DNA from: Methylobacterium variabile
Lineage (GTDB): Bacteria; Pseudomonadota; Alphaproteobacteria; Rhizobiales; Beijerinckiaceae
Direction of reading: 5' to 3'
Assembly (NCBI RefSeq): GCF_001043975.1
Contig: NZ_LABY01000030.1
Span: forward strand, 1-64,000
Length of the DNA stretch: 64,000 nt
Numbering within the stretch: the stretch's first letter is position 1; every line of letters starts with the position of its first letter. Under the pieces are notes generated by a model. It was not told the origin of the DNA. It saw nothing but the letters and a program-made list of their open reading frames with translations, and did no database searches. Made by a program: the position numbers and the translations under genes. Below are positions 26,820 through 36,519 of the stretch, in pieces.

Positions 26820-28517
26820 TCATGCAGCGCGAACAGATTGAAGAAAGCGATGAACTTCATTCGTGAGATGCTCGGACTGTCGGGAGAGTTCAGACGCGGA
26901 GGCGAGCACCTGACTGGCCGCAGCGCCGGTATCCTCTGACGCCTAGGCGACGCCGACGATGTTCGAGGTCACCTCGGCCGTCCCGGTGGCTGCCTGGGCG
27001 ACGTTGCGCACGATTTCCTGCGTCGCCGCACTCTGCTCCTCGACCGCCGAGGCGATGGTCGTGGTCACCACGTTGATCTCGTGAATGCGCGCCGTGATCG
27101 AGCCAATGGCTGAGACCGCCTGACCCGTCACACCCTGGATACGTCCGATATGCCCTCCGATTTCGTCCGTTGCCCGGGAGGTCTGCGCGGCGAGTTCCTT
27201 GACCTCGGCGGCTACTACCGCAAAGCCCCGGCCAGCAGCGCCTGCCCGAGCCGCCTCGATGGTGGCGTTTAACGCCAGAAGGTTCGTCTGGCTTGCGATC
27301 GTAGAAATCAACCCGACGACGTCGCCCACCTTCGTGACGGCCACGGTGAGTTCCTCGACGAGGAGTGCTGTGCGATCCGCCTCGCTGACGGCAACCTGAG
27401 CGAGGGAAGCCGAGCCCTGCACCTGCCTCCCGATCTCCTGAACGGAGGCGCCTCGTTCCTCTGATGCCGCCGCCACGGTGCTGACATTAGACGCTGCCTG
27501 CTCGGCTGCTGCCGCAACAGTCGTAGATTGCGAAGCCGTCTCGGCGGCGGTTGCAGTCATCGTAGAGGCCGTGGCTTGCAACTCGGTCGCAGAGGCAGAG
27601 ACCATGCCAACGATGCCGCCGATCGCTTGCTCGAAGACGTCGGCGAGTTCAGCCGTCGCGCGCCGCCGCTCAACGGTCGCGGCCTCATCGGCGATGTGCT
27701 TGATCTCGGCCTGTTCGGCAGCCTTCTGCGCCACCAGAGCCTTGATAACCTCAACCGCCTTGCCCACGAGACCAATCTCGTCTCGCCGGGCCGACTCTTG
27801 AATCTTAGCCTCGATGTTGCCTTTGGCCATGCCTTGCAGGACACCAACCAAGTTCGAGAGTGGGCGAGTAATGCCGAAGGCAGTAATGTAAATAGCGAGA
27901 ACAAAGGTCAGAAACAACCCTGCGATGGCCGACACGGTCAGTCGCATCGTGGCGGCGTCCGCTTTTTCCTGTGCGTCACGCTTTGCGTCTGTCAACTCAC
28001 TTGTAAGAATATTAAGGCGAGATTGAACAAACTACCGAACTTTCGTGCGAGCAGCAGCGCCCTCAAAAAGAGCGATTTCGCTCGCCGTAGCAGGCTCGCT
28101 CTTAAGTCCTGCTTCGGCCGACCGGTCTAGAGTTTTATAAAATGCTTCGACTTCTTTACGCAAATCCTTGAGCGTTGAGCGACGCTCTGATGTGTCTGCA
28201 AGAGTGATAGTCTTATCAATTGCGTCGTATGTATTCTTTGCGGCTTGATCGTAGCGAGCTTTGTAATCTGCCATTTCGGCTTCGCGTGCCTCAATAATGA
28301 TGTTCCGGTTCTGAACTAGTGCCTCATTCACGTTGATGTGAACCGTTAACATGCTTTCGAGTCTGGCAACCTGGACATCGACAATATTCTAAGTTCGGTC
28401 GCTCAAAGCGCTAAAGGCTGTATGAGCATAGTACACCAGTCCTGTTGCAATTGTCGACACAAACACTAATGGAACTAATATCTTCGTGACTATCTTGAGA
28501 TCGGAAAGTCGCAACAT
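26820..28517 (-). pseudogene. Methyl-accepting chemotaxis protein interrupted by three in-frame TAG codons
   Basis: One frame runs from ATG 28517 to TGA 26820 (566 codons) and encodes a whole MCP: membrane helix about 9-31, helical periplasmic bundle about 40-185, second membrane helix about 190-210, HAMP, and a signalling domain with [19 protein letters not shown]. It is cut by TAG at 28389-28391 (codon 43), 28032-28034 (codon 162) and 26943-26945 (codon 525). No frameshift, TGA or TAA occurs in between. The residue before or after each TAG fits a lost Gln (CAG to TAG), for example VGVA-stop-ASEDTGAAAS near the end. As standard code the gene is dead. Confidence 0.8.
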
Positions 28518-28674
28518 CTCATCAACTTCTTGTGAAGGTTAATAACTTGGATGACAAACACAAAAAATTGCTTACCATAACTTTACATTTCACCGTTAAA
28601 TGAAGGTTTAATGATGTATGATGCTACGGTCGAAATCTAATCGCGACCCGAAGCGGATGGCCTGCCATACAGCG

Positions 28675-28783
28675 CTAGTGCACTGACGCCTTCAAAAGGT
28701 ACATAGTTCGTTGCGATTTCCGCTGCGTTTGCAGGCGGTTGGCGAGATCGGGCGTGGTGCTTTCGTCGGCGTCAGTGCACTAG
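28675..28783. mobile_element. MITE-like element with 17-bp inverted ends and CTAG flanks
   Basis: GCTAGTGCACTGACGCC at 28674-28690 is the exact reverse complement of 28768-28784. Both ends carry CTAG outermost (28675-28678 and 28780-28783), which could be a four-base target duplication around a 101-bp core. The interior codes for nothing. IS5-type elements commonly duplicate CTAG-like sites, so a non-autonomous derivative of such an element is the likely origin. It sits next to the point where the neighbouring IS3 remnant stops. Confidence 0.55.
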
Positions 28784-29160
28784 CATCAAGCGGGCAGGAG
28801 CAGATGAGCCTCATGAACCTGGTGCACGAGCTCGCGTCGGCTAGCAGGCGTCAGAGCTTTTTTGCGAGCACGTCCTGCAGGATGTGTTTGTCGAGGCTCA
28901 GATCGACCACAAACCGCTTAAGCTTGCGGTTCTCCTCCTCCATCTGCTTCGGGCGCTGTGGCTCGCCCGTGCCCAAGCCGCCGTAGAGACTCTCCCAGCG
29001 GTAGACCGTCCGCTCGGAGATCCCAATCCGGCGCAGCGCCTCCGCCACCGGTGTCCTGGTCTCAGCCTGTTTCCGGGCGAAGGCGATCTGCTCCTCGGTA
29101 AACCTGTTCTTCTTCACGGCTCTGCTCCTCCCGTCATGGGCTCACAAAACCGGAAAACTC
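28784..29160 (-). mobile_element. IS3-family remnant (OrfA plus 22 codons of OrfB)
   Basis: It contains a complete OrfA (28851-29117). In the minus-one frame after it, about 22 codons (ALTPASRRELVHQVHEAHLL) match the start of an IS3 OrfB, then stop. The catalytic DDE part is missing, so the element cannot transpose itself. Beyond OrfA, the bases to about 29160 (GGTTCAGCCTGAGTG on the minus strand) may hold the left inverted repeat. Confidence 0.6.
28851..29117 (-). CDS. IS3-family transposase OrfA
   Basis: An 88-residue HTH protein: MKKNRFTEEQIAFARKQAE, then GISERTVYRWESLYGG and a leucine-zipper-like tail (MEEENRKLKRFVVDLSLDKHIL). Length and order match complete IS3 OrfA proteins, which supply DNA binding for the OrfAB transposase. 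Its OrfB partner is lost apart from the first codons. Confidence 0.8.
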   Translation of the reverse strand: MKKNRFTEEQIAFARKQAETRTPVAEALRRIGISERTVYRWESLYGGLGTGEPQRPKQMEEENRKLKRFVVDLSLDKHILQDVLAKKL

Positions 29161-29219
29161 GCACTCAGGCTGAACCAGAGCTATGGGGGGACGTCGTGCG
29201 CTCGTGCGCAACAGTATTC

Positions 29220-30542
29220 CTAATCTTCCAATCGGTTGAGCGCGAGCGCTGCAAGTGTGCACACCGCTCCGGAGAGGAGGTAGGCACCTACTGAGATCAG
29301 TCCGAAGGAGCTTGCCAGCAGCAAGGCGACGAGCGGCGCAAAGCCGGCTCCGATGAACCACGCGGCCGTGGCTGTCGTTCCCGCACCCGTGTAACGGTGC
29401 TTGGAAGAAAATCTATAGTTCAAAGCCCCAGACGACTGGCCGAAGCCAAGTCCCAGCAGGGCGAAGCCAAGCAACACATATGACCACTCGCCGCCCGGGC
29501 CCTTGCTGAGCAGTTGCGGTGCAAACCCGCTATAGGCTCCAATGAGGGCTGCTGAGACGGCAAGCACTTTCCGGCCACCGAAGCGATCCGCAAGGATGCC
29601 GGATGCGATCACAGCCACCAAACCGACAACAGCTCCTACCAACTCGATCACAAGGAAGCGCAGCGGCGCCTCGCTCGATGTGAGGACGACCCATGACAAG
29701 GGGAATACCGTGACAAGGTGGAAGAGGGCGAAGCTCGCAAGCGGCGCGAAGGCACCGAGAACGACCGTTCGCGCTTCCTCGCGGAGGAGGCTCGCCAGAG
29801 GAGAAGGTTGCAACTCACGGCTTTCGTACAGCCGCTCGAACTCGGGGGTGGAAATCAATCGCAAGCGGGCAAACAATGCCACCACGTTGATGACGAAGGC
29901 GACGAAGAACGGGTAGCGCCAGCCCCACTCGAGGAAATCAGTTGTTTTCAGCGTCACCAGCAGGAACGCGAAGAGGGCACTGGCCACGAACATGCCAATT
30001 GGTGCCCCAAGCTGAGGGATCATGGCGAACCAGCCGCGTCTCTCCGGTGGTGCATTGAGCGAGAGGAGCGATGGCAGCCCATCCCACGTGCCACCCTGGG
30101 CGAAGCCCTGTCCGATCCGGAGCAGGGCCAGGATAACGGCGGCGACATGGCCGACCTGCGCATAGCCCGGCAGAAACGCCATCGCGGCCGTCGAGCCTCC
30201 CAGCAGGAAGAGTGCCGTGGTCAGTTTGACTCCGCGCCCATGCCGCCGGTCGATCCACATGAACAGGAACGCACCAAAAGGCCGGGCGATGAACGCCAGC
30301 GAGAAGATCGCGAAGGAGTAGAGCGTGCCAGTCAGGGCGTCGGCATACGGAAAAACCAGCGACGGGAACACCAGTACCGACGCGATCGCGTAGACGAAGA
30401 AGTCGAAGAACTCCGACGACCGCCCGATGATGACGCCTACTGCGATCTCGCCGGGCCGGACCCGATGCTCTCTCGCGTTCACGAGCCGGGCGTCGCGCTC
30501 CAGGGGTGTCGAGCTCGCAGCACTGGCGGGTGTGGCAGCCAT
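29220..30542 (-). CDS. MFS transporter, metabolite:H+ symporter (MHS) type
   Basis: A 440-residue membrane protein with about 12 helices. The first helix EFFDFFVYAIASVLVFPSLVF and the loop motif RPFGAFLFMWIDRRHGRGVKL are typical of the MHS family, which moves organic acids or osmolytes such as shikimate, citrate, proline or betaine with protons. A second conserved loop, GILADRFGGRKVL, starts the C-terminal half. Substrate cannot be told. It diverges from cyoA, and a perfect FixK/FNR palindrome lies 79-93 bases upstream of its start, so it may share oxygen control with cyo. Confidence 0.88.
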   Translation of the reverse strand: MAATPASAASSTPLERDARLVNAREHRVRPGEIAVGVIIGRSSEFFDFFVYAIASVLVFPSLVFPYADALTGTLYSFAIFSLAFIARPFGAFLFMWIDRRHGRGVKLTTALFLLGGSTAAMAFLPGYAQVGHVAAVILALLRIGQGFAQGGTWDGLPSLLSLNAPPERRGWFAMIPQLGAPIGMFVASALFAFLLVTLKTTDFLEWGWRYPFFVAFVINVVALFARLRLISTPEFERLYESRELQPSPLASLLREEARTVVLGAFAPLASFALFHLVTVFPLSWVVLTSSEAPLRFLVIELVGAVVGLVAVIASGILADRFGGRKVLAVSAALIGAYSGFAPQLLSKGPGGEWSYVLLGFALLGLGFGQSSGALNYRFSSKHRYTGAGTTATAAWFIGAGFAPLVALLLASSFGLISVGAYLLSGAVCTLAALALNRLED

Positions 30543-30621
30543 TCCTTCAATCCTCTCGTCCGTTCCGTCACGCGACTACGGGACCTCTCGACCGCCATAG
30601 AGGCAGCCATTCCGACGAGCT

Positions 30622-30635
30622 TTGACCGCGGTCAA
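30622..30635. promoter_or_regulatory. FixK/FNR box upstream of cyoA
   Basis: TTGACCGCGGTCAA, the centre of an 18-base perfect palindrome (CTTTGACCGCGGTCAAAG). It fits TTG(A/C)-N6-(T/G)CAA and lies 58 bases before the cyoA ATG at 30694 and 80 bases from the divergent MFS gene. Confidence 0.7.
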
Positions 30636-30693
30636 AGTCCGCGGGCTCCAAGACCTCTATCCGGGAGCCATGTTCAGCCCTGGATCTCGTCTC

Positions 30694-31848
30694 ATGAAAC
30701 GGGCCTTTGGCCTCGCGCCCCTCGTTTTGCCGTTCCTGCTCGGCGGCTGCAACATGGTCACGATGAACCCAACCGGGGACATCGCGCTTCAGCAGCGTAA
30801 CCTGATCCTGTTTTCGGTCGCCGTTATGCTCCTCATCATCGTACCGGTGATGGTGTTGACCGTCGTGTTTGCCTACCGCTACCGATCAAGCAATCCGAAC
30901 AAGGTCTACGATCCCAATTTCGATCACTCGACGACGCTCGAACTGGTGATCTGGTCCTGTCCGCTGCTCATCATCATCGCTTTGAGTGCGGTGACCTGGA
31001 CGAGCACGCACTTGCTTGATCCGTTTCGGCCTTTGGAGCGCATCTCGGCGGACAAGCCTATCCCAGCCGATACGAAACCGCTGATCGTCCAGGTCGTAGC
31101 GCTCGATTGGAAGTGGCTCTTCATCTATCCCGACCTCGGGGTCGCGACCGTGAACGAGCTCGCGCTGCCCGTGGACGTACCGGTGCGCTTCCTCATCACC
31201 TCCACGGACCAATTCAATACCTTCTACGCCCCGACCCTCGCCGGCATGATCTACGCCATGCCAACGATGCGCTCGGAGCTGAATGCCGTGCTCAACAAGC
31301 CCGGTGAGAGCTGGGGTTACTCCGGCAACTACACGGGCCGCGGCTACTCCGACATGCGCTTCAAGCTGCGAGGCGTCGAGACAGCCGATTTTGAACGCTG
31401 GGTGGCAGAGGTGAAGGCCTCGGGCAACTCCCTGGACCTGCCCAAGATGCTCGAGCTCGTGAAGCCGAGCGAGAAGGTGCCGGTGATGCGCTTCGCCCCG
31501 GTCCAGGAGGGTTTGTTCGACCGCGCAGTCAACCGTTGCATCGAGCCCGGCAAGCCCTGCATGATCGATATCATGCGTCAGGATATGCAGGCAGGCGGCG
31601 GTAACCCGCACGACTCGCACATGGGGCACGGCATGCCCTCCGGTCGCGAGGCCGAGCCGCTCACGGGCGAGCGGGCCAAGCCCGCTCTGCAGAAGGCGCC
31701 GCAGGAGAAGGGCACGAGCCCGAACGTCACCAAGCCCGTGCAGCCCGAGCCACCCGGCCAGCTCAAGCCGGGCGATCCCAAGAACCGAGACCAGTCAGCC
31801 ACCGATCCGCTTCCGGCTATCTGCGCTCCGCGCTCGCCGCGCGCCTGA
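30694..31848 (+). CDS. cyoA: Cytochrome bo-type quinol oxidase subunit II
   Basis: The ATG at 30694 gives MKRAFGLAPLVLPFLLGGC, a lipoprotein signal with the lipidated Cys at residue 19; an ATG at 30670 adds eight residues. Two membrane helices follow (about 38-62 and 82-102), then the periplasmic cupredoxin-like domain. The CuA ligands of cytochrome c oxidases (CxxxC) are absent, which marks a quinol oxidase. The C-terminal 80 residues are a Pro/Lys-rich tail longer than in E. coli CyoA. First gene of cyoABCD, with a FixK-type box upstream. Confidence 0.93.
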   Translation: MKRAFGLAPLVLPFLLGGCNMVTMNPTGDIALQQRNLILFSVAVMLLIIVPVMVLTVVFAYRYRSSNPNKVYDPNFDHSTTLELVIWSCPLLIIIALSAVTWTSTHLLDPFRPLERISADKPIPADTKPLIVQVVALDWKWLFIYPDLGVATVNELALPVDVPVRFLITSTDQFNTFYAPTLAGMIYAMPTMRSELNAVLNKPGESWGYSGNYTGRGYSDMRFKLRGVETADFERWVAEVKASGNSLDLPKMLELVKPSEKVPVMRFAPVQEGLFDRAVNRCIEPGKPCMIDIMRQDMQAGGGNPHDSHMGHGMPSGREAEPLTGERAKPALQKAPQEKGTSPNVTKPVQPEPPGQLKPGDPKNRDQSATDPLPAICAPRSPRA

Positions 31849-31869
31849 TCTCTCGCCCCTGAGACCGCT

Positions 31870-33867
31870 ATGACCGACACCTTAATCAAGACGATCTTCG
31901 GCCGCCTCGGCCTGGAGTCGTTCCCGATCCACGAGCCGATCCTGCTCGGCACCTTCATCGTCGTCGCGCTGCTCGGATTGAGCATTGTAGGTGCTATCGC
32001 CTACTTCCGCTTGTGGGGCTATCTCTGGCGCGAATGGTTCACGAGCGTCGATCATAAGAAGATCGGCATTATGTACGTGATCCTCGGCATCATCATGCTG
32101 CTGCGCGGCTTTGCCGACGCGCTCATGATGCGGGCCCAGCAGGCTATCGCTTTCGGCGGTAACGAGGGTTACCTCCCGGCCCACCACTACGATCAGATCT
32201 TCACCGCTCACGGAACGATCATGATCTTCTTCGTGGCGATCCCGCTGGTGGTCGGGCTCATCAACTACGTGATGCCGCTGCAGATCGGCGCGCGCGACGT
32301 CGCCTTCCCGTTCCTCAACAACCTGAGCTTCTGGCTGACGGCTGCCGGTGCGGCGCTCACCATGCTCTCGCTCTTCGTGGGCGAGTTCGCCCGCACGGGC
32401 TGGTTGTCCTACGCTCCCCTAGCAGGTCTCGACTACAGTCCAGACACTGGTGTCGACTATTATCTCTGGTCTTTGCAGATCGCTGGCGTCGGTACGACGC
32501 TGTCGGCGATCAACATGGTGGCGACCATTGTCAAGATGCGCGCACCCGGCATGACCATGATGAAATTGCCGGTCTTCTGCTGGACCGCGCTCTGCTCGAA
32601 CGTGCTGGCAATCGCGATCTTTCCGGCGCTCACCGCCGCCTTCTTCCTGCTCATGATGGACCGCTACGTCGGGACGAACTTCTTCACCAACGATCGCGGC
32701 GGCGCGCCGATGATGTACTGGAACATGGTCTGGATCTGGGGTCACCCGGAGGTCTACGTCCTTGTCCTGCCCGCGTTCGGGATCTATTCTGAGATCACTT
32801 CCACTTTCACCGGCAAGCGACTGTTCGGCTATTCATCGATGGTGTACGCAACCGTCGTCATCACCATCTTGTCCTATCTTGTCTGGCTGCACCACTTCTT
32901 CACCATGGGCGCAGGTCCGGCTGTAAACTCGTTCTTCGGGATCGCCACGATGGTGATCTCGATCCCCACGGGGGCCAAGATCTTCAACTGGCTTTTCACA
33001 ATGTATCGCGGCAACATCCGGTTTGAGTTGCCGATGATGTGGGTGGTTGCCTTCATGCTCACCTTCGTGGTGGGCGGCATGACGGGTGTGCTGCTCGCCA
33101 TTCCACCCGCTGATTTCGTGCTCCACAACTCGCTCTTCCTCGTGGCGCACTTCCACAACGTCATTATCGGCGGCGTCGTGTTCGGCCTGTTTGCGGCCAT
33201 CGTCTATTGGTTCCCGAAGGCGTTCGGGTTCAAGCTCGACCCGTTCTGGGGCAAGGTTGCCTTCTGGGGCTGGGTCATCGGCTATTGGGTGGCCTGGACG
33301 CCGATCTACGTGGTCGGGCTGATGGGTACCGCCCGCCGCGTCCGCCACTTCGACGATCCAAGCTTCCAACCCTACTTCGTCATCGCCGCCATCGGCGCCC
33401 TCATCATCCTGGTCGGCATCCTCGGCTTCGTGATGAGCATCGTGATGGGTTTCGTGAAGCGCGAGAAGTTGCGCGACACGACGGGTGATCCGTGGGACGG
33501 TCGGACCCTCGAATGGTCCACCACCTCGCCGCCGCCCGCCTACAACTTTGCCTTCACGCCCGTCGTGCACGATCTGGATGCCTGGTACGACATGAAGGCG
33601 CGCGGCTACGAGCGTCCTGCAAGCGGCTACCGCCCGATCCACATGCCGAAAAACACCAGCGCAGGCGTGATTATCGCTGGTCTATCGTTCACGCTCGGGT
33701 TCGGTATGGTCTGGTATATGTGGTGGCTCGCTGCTTTGAGCTTCATCGCCCTGATGATCGTTGCAGTCGGGCACACCTTCAATTTCAAACGGGACTTCTA
33801 CATCCCCGCGGATGAGGTCGCGCGAACGGAAAGCAAGCGGCAGCGGCTGCTTGGTATGGAGGCCTGA
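31870..33867 (+). CDS. cyoB: Cytochrome bo-type quinol oxidase subunit I
   Basis: A 665-residue heme-copper oxidase subunit with about 15 membrane helices. It has the low-spin heme His in [10 protein letters not shown], the CuB/heme signature [15 protein letters not shown] with the His-Tyr pair, the HH pair in [10 protein letters not shown], and the heme ligands near HFHNVIIGG. It reduces O2 at the heme-CuB site and pumps protons. It lies 21 bases after cyoA and ends one base before the start of cyoC. Confidence 0.96.
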   Translation: MTDTLIKTIFGRLGLESFPIHEPILLGTFIVVALLGLSIVGAIAYFRLWGYLWREWFTSVDHKKIGIMYVILGIIMLLRGFADALMMRAQQAIAFGGNEGYLPAHHYDQIFTAHGTIMIFFVAIPLVVGLINYVMPLQIGARDVAFPFLNNLSFWLTAAGAALTMLSLFVGEFARTGWLSYAPLAGLDYSPDTGVDYYLWSLQIAGVGTTLSAINMVATIVKMRAPGMTMMKLPVFCWTALCSNVLAIAIFPALTAAFFLLMMDRYVGTNFFTNDRGGAPMMYWNMVWIWGHPEVYVLVLPAFGIYSEITSTFTGKRLFGYSSMVYATVVITILSYLVWLHHFFTMGAGPAVNSFFGIATMVISIPTGAKIFNWLFTMYRGNIRFELPMMWVVAFMLTFVVGGMTGVLLAIPPADFVLHNSLFLVAHFHNVIIGGVVFGLFAAIVYWFPKAFGFKLDPFWGKVAFWGWVIGYWVAWTPIYVVGLMGTARRVRHFDDPSFQPYFVIAAIGALIILVGILGFVMSIVMGFVKREKLRDTTGDPWDGRTLEWSTTSPPPAYNFAFTPVVHDLDAWYDMKARGYERPASGYRPIHMPKNTSAGVIIAGLSFTLGFGMVWYMWWLAALSFIALMIVAVGHTFNFKRDFYIPADEVARTESKRQRLLGMEA

Positions 33868-33868
33868 C

Positions 33869-34501
33869 ATGACTGATCGCGCACTCAACACCCAAGAGTC
33901 TGCTATCACCTGGCACCATTTGGACCAGGAAGATCATGATCATGGTGGCGGCGCCACGATCCTGGGCTTCTGGATCTACCTGATGAGCGACGCTCTCATC
34001 TTCGCCTCGCTGTTCGCTATGTTCGGCGTGGTGAGCACCAGTTATGCTGGAGGGCCTGTCCCACGGCAGATTTTCGACATACCTCTTGTTGCCCTTAACA
34101 CAGCGCTTCTCCTCGCCTCGTCAATCACCTTCGGGCAGGCCATCCCCCACATGGAAGCGGGCCGGCTCAGCTCGACGAGGCGCTGGCTCGCGGTGACAGG
34201 GCTGCTCGGCGCCGCCTTCGTTGGTGTGGAACTCTACGAGTTCGCACACCTGATCGCCGAGGGTGCCGGCCCGCAACGCAGTGCGTTCCTGTCCGCCTTC
34301 TTCACCCTGGTTGGCACTCACGGCGCGCACGTCACCGTTGGGCTGATCTGGATCGCGGTGATGCTGGTCCAAATTGGTCAGAATGGACTTAACGGTGAAA
34401 TCAAGCGTCGGATCGTCTGCTTGTCGATGTTCTGGCACTTCCTCGACATCATCTGGATCGGCGTGTTCAATTTCGTCTACCTGTATGGAGTGATCCGGTG
34501 A
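33869..34501 (+). CDS. cyoC: Cytochrome bo-type quinol oxidase subunit III
   Basis: The ATG at 33869 overlaps no other gene and follows the cyoB stop by one base; longer frames upstream lie inside cyoB. The 210-residue protein has five membrane helices and conserved features of CyoC (LGFWIYLMSDALIFASLFA, GTHGAHVTVGLIWI, MFWHFLDIIWI). It stabilises the oxidase core and has no cofactor. Its stop overlaps the GTG start of cyoD. Confidence 0.94.
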   Translation: MTDRALNTQESAITWHHLDQEDHDHGGGATILGFWIYLMSDALIFASLFAMFGVVSTSYAGGPVPRQIFDIPLVALNTALLLASSITFGQAIPHMEAGRLSSTRRWLAVTGLLGAAFVGVELYEFAHLIAEGAGPQRSAFLSAFFTLVGTHGAHVTVGLIWIAVMLVQIGQNGLNGEIKRRIVCLSMFWHFLDIIWIGVFNFVYLYGVIR

Positions 34502-34842
34502 GCACTCATTCTCTGCACGTCGCTAGTGACGGTAACCGCGGGCATGGCCGTCGCAGCTACTGGACTGGCTGTGCGCTTGCGGTCATTCTCACTGTTATTC
34601 CGTTCTGGTTGGTCATGGCTCGGCCGCTGCACGATCCGGGCTGGACGGCAGCGATTATCTTCGCGCTCGCACTCGTTCAAATCGTCGTTCACGTCGTCAG
34701 CTTCCTCCACCTCGACACTCAATCCGAGGAGGGATGGACGCTACTAGCCTTCCTGTTCACAGCGGTCATTGTGATCCTGACGATCGGTGGCTCCGTTTGG
34801 GTGATGTACCACCTCAACACAAACATGATGCCGATGCCCTAG
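34498..34842 (+). CDS. cyoD: Cytochrome bo-type quinol oxidase subunit IV
   Basis: A GTG start overlaps the cyoC stop (GTGA). The 114-residue protein has three membrane helices (about 22-42, 46-68, 82-103) with the typical VHVVSFLHLD segment between helices two and three. It assists assembly of the heme-CuB site in known bo oxidases. No cyoE (heme O synthase) follows. Confidence 0.9.
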   Translation: MSTHSLHVASDGNRGHGRRSYWTGCALAVILTVIPFWLVMARPLHDPGWTAAIIFALALVQIVVHVVSFLHLDTQSEEGWTLLAFLFTAVIVILTIGGSVWVMYHLNTNMMPMP

Positions 34843-34988
34843 CGCCTGGGTACGGGCGCGCTGACCACGACGAGGCCGTTGCGGGGAAATCCTCTGACAA
34901 GAAGGTGTTCCTGCCTGGCCTCCAGCTCGTTGAACAAGGTGCGATCGCGGCTGGGGCAGCAGCAAGCTACCCTGCATAGGAGAGCTTC

Positions 34989-35534
34989 ATGAGCGCATTA
35001 CAGTCTCTTACGTACAACGTTGTGTCCTCCTTGGGAGACGGGACTGGCATTCCAGAGGCTGAACTACATGATCTCATTGCTCGGCACGAGCGGCTGGCGC
35101 ACCTGTGTGATCAACTCGAAGCCTGTGCCGACAAACTTCCTGTCTGGCCCAACGAAATGGAGGCCGGGCGGTTGCGAGAGGCGCTCGAAGCGTATGTCGA
35201 GCGTGCGGCGGAACACGAGGATCTTCTCGTCACCCAGACCTTCGGTCGTTCCCTTCAGAGCCCTCTGGCGGAGGCTCTGATACATCACGTCGATCTTCGG
35301 CACATCGACGACCTGATCCATGCGCAGGATCTGATTGCTGCGCTTGGTACCACACCGACTGCCAACGCGAGGATTTCGGCTGAGACGTTTGGCTACATGC
35401 TGCGCTGCTTCTTCGCCGCGAGTCGCCAGGCGATGGTACTCGAGGAGCTTGCAATCCTCATGCTCGGCCACGAAAGCCTGACACCTGACGGAAAGTCTTT
35501 GCTGATCAATGGGCTCTGTCGTCGGGTGGCCTGA
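34989..35534 (+). CDS. Helical His-rich protein, possibly hemerythrin-like
   Basis: A 181-residue all-helical cytoplasmic protein. Histidines fall in spaced helices: HDLIARHERLAHL near 27, HEDLLVTQ near 76, HHVDLRHIDDLIH near 98-110. This resembles the HHE/hemerythrin arrangement that holds a di-iron site, but the exact spacing is not canonical. It lies between the cyo operon and an FNR-type regulator, so a link to oxygen or NO sensing is plausible. It is convergent with fnr, three bases apart. Confidence 0.55.
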   Translation: MSALQSLTYNVVSSLGDGTGIPEAELHDLIARHERLAHLCDQLEACADKLPVWPNEMEAGRLREALEAYVERAAEHEDLLVTQTFGRSLQSPLAEALIHHVDLRHIDDLIHAQDLIAALGTTPTANARISAETFGYMLRCFFAASRQAMVLEELAILMLGHESLTPDGKSLLINGLCRRVA

Positions 35535-35537
35535 TGC

Positions 35538-36248
35538 TTAGGCCGCAGATATCTGCGTCTTGAGCGCACCAAGATCAGCAATCGCCACGGTTCGGCTGCC
35601 TGAAAGGGCGATCAGCCCCGCACCTTTCAACCTTGTCAGCTGCCGGCTCACGGTCTCGATGGTGATGCCGAGCACGTCCGCCATCTGGCCTCGCGTCAAT
35701 GGAAGGTCGAACGTCACAGGCCCGCCATGGCTCGCCGAGCACCCACAGGGTCCCGCACGCGCAGCCATTTCGAGCAGCAGGCTAGTCACCTTTTCCGTGG
35801 CGGACATGCGGGCCAGCGTCAGCATGCGTCCACGCGCCTCGTTGAGCGCCTTGAGAGTGCGCTGAAGCAGAAGGTTCTCCAGGCGCACATGATGCTCGAG
35901 AACGTGCTCGAAGGCTCCCCGGGGGAACGTGCAGAGCTCCGCGTCGGTCAGAGCCGTGATCGTGAAGTCGACTTCATCTGCGTAGGGTTGGCCAAAAAAG
36001 TCAGCTGCATAGAGAAGACCAACGATCTGCTCGCGTCCGTCACTTGCAGCTGCGGCCATCTTCAAAATCCCGTCTAGAAGATTGCCACAAAGAAGATTTT
36101 CGGCGCCCGACCACATTACAGTGGTGCCTGCCGAGACATGGCGGCGACGGCCGACACTATTCAGCGCCGTAAGCTCTTCATCGCTGAGACTGCCGCACAA
36201 CGCTTGATCACGAACAGCGCAGCCTGCGCAGAGATTGTTCATTTGCAA
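35538..36248 (-). CDS. fnr: FNR-type [4Fe-4S] transcription regulator
   Basis: A 236-residue Crp/Fnr regulator. Cys7, Cys10 and Cys18 near the N-terminus (LCAGCAVRDQALCG) and Cys106 (AELCTFPR) match the four ligands of oxygen-sensitive FNR clusters. The cyclic-nucleotide-like fold follows, then the helix-turn-helix GQMADVLGITIETVSRQLTRL with Glu-Thr-Val-Ser-Arg, the recognition set for TTGA half sites. Low oxygen should make it an active dimer. It is likely FnrN/FnrL-like and may act on the boxes listed in this window. No such box lies at its own start. Confidence 0.88.
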   Translation of the reverse strand: MQMNNLCAGCAVRDQALCGSLSDEELTALNSVGRRRHVSAGTTVMWSGAENLLCGNLLDGILKMAAAASDGREQIVGLLYAADFFGQPYADEVDFTITALTDAELCTFPRGAFEHVLEHHVRLENLLLQRTLKALNEARGRMLTLARMSATEKVTSLLLEMAARAGPCGCSASHGGPVTFDLPLTRGQMADVLGITIETVSRQLTRLKGAGLIALSGSRTVAIADLGALKTQISAA

Positions 36249-36519
36249 TCTGTCCCCTTCAAACTACCAGAGCATGGTTCATGAGACCTTATATATTTGC
36301 GTCGCCAGAAGCATAAGCGTCTGGATTAATTTGGCTTGTGCATTGATTGCGACTTCAAAAGCTCCACATGGTCACATCAGGCTTCTCCGCCAGTAGGCGA
36401 TGCAGCTGGCTTCAAGTCACACTTTTTATGCGTACCGATACGAAAAGGCGCAATAGGAATATACCTTATATGGCAATGGAGCTGCTGATCGGCCTCCAGG
36501 AGGTGGTCCAGGTTCAAAG

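Noticed and set aside
26820-28517. Genome-wide TAG recoding or pyrrolysine use
   Set aside because: TAG ends apparently normal genes here, for example the Cache MCP at 23158-23160, and no Pyl genes are in the window.
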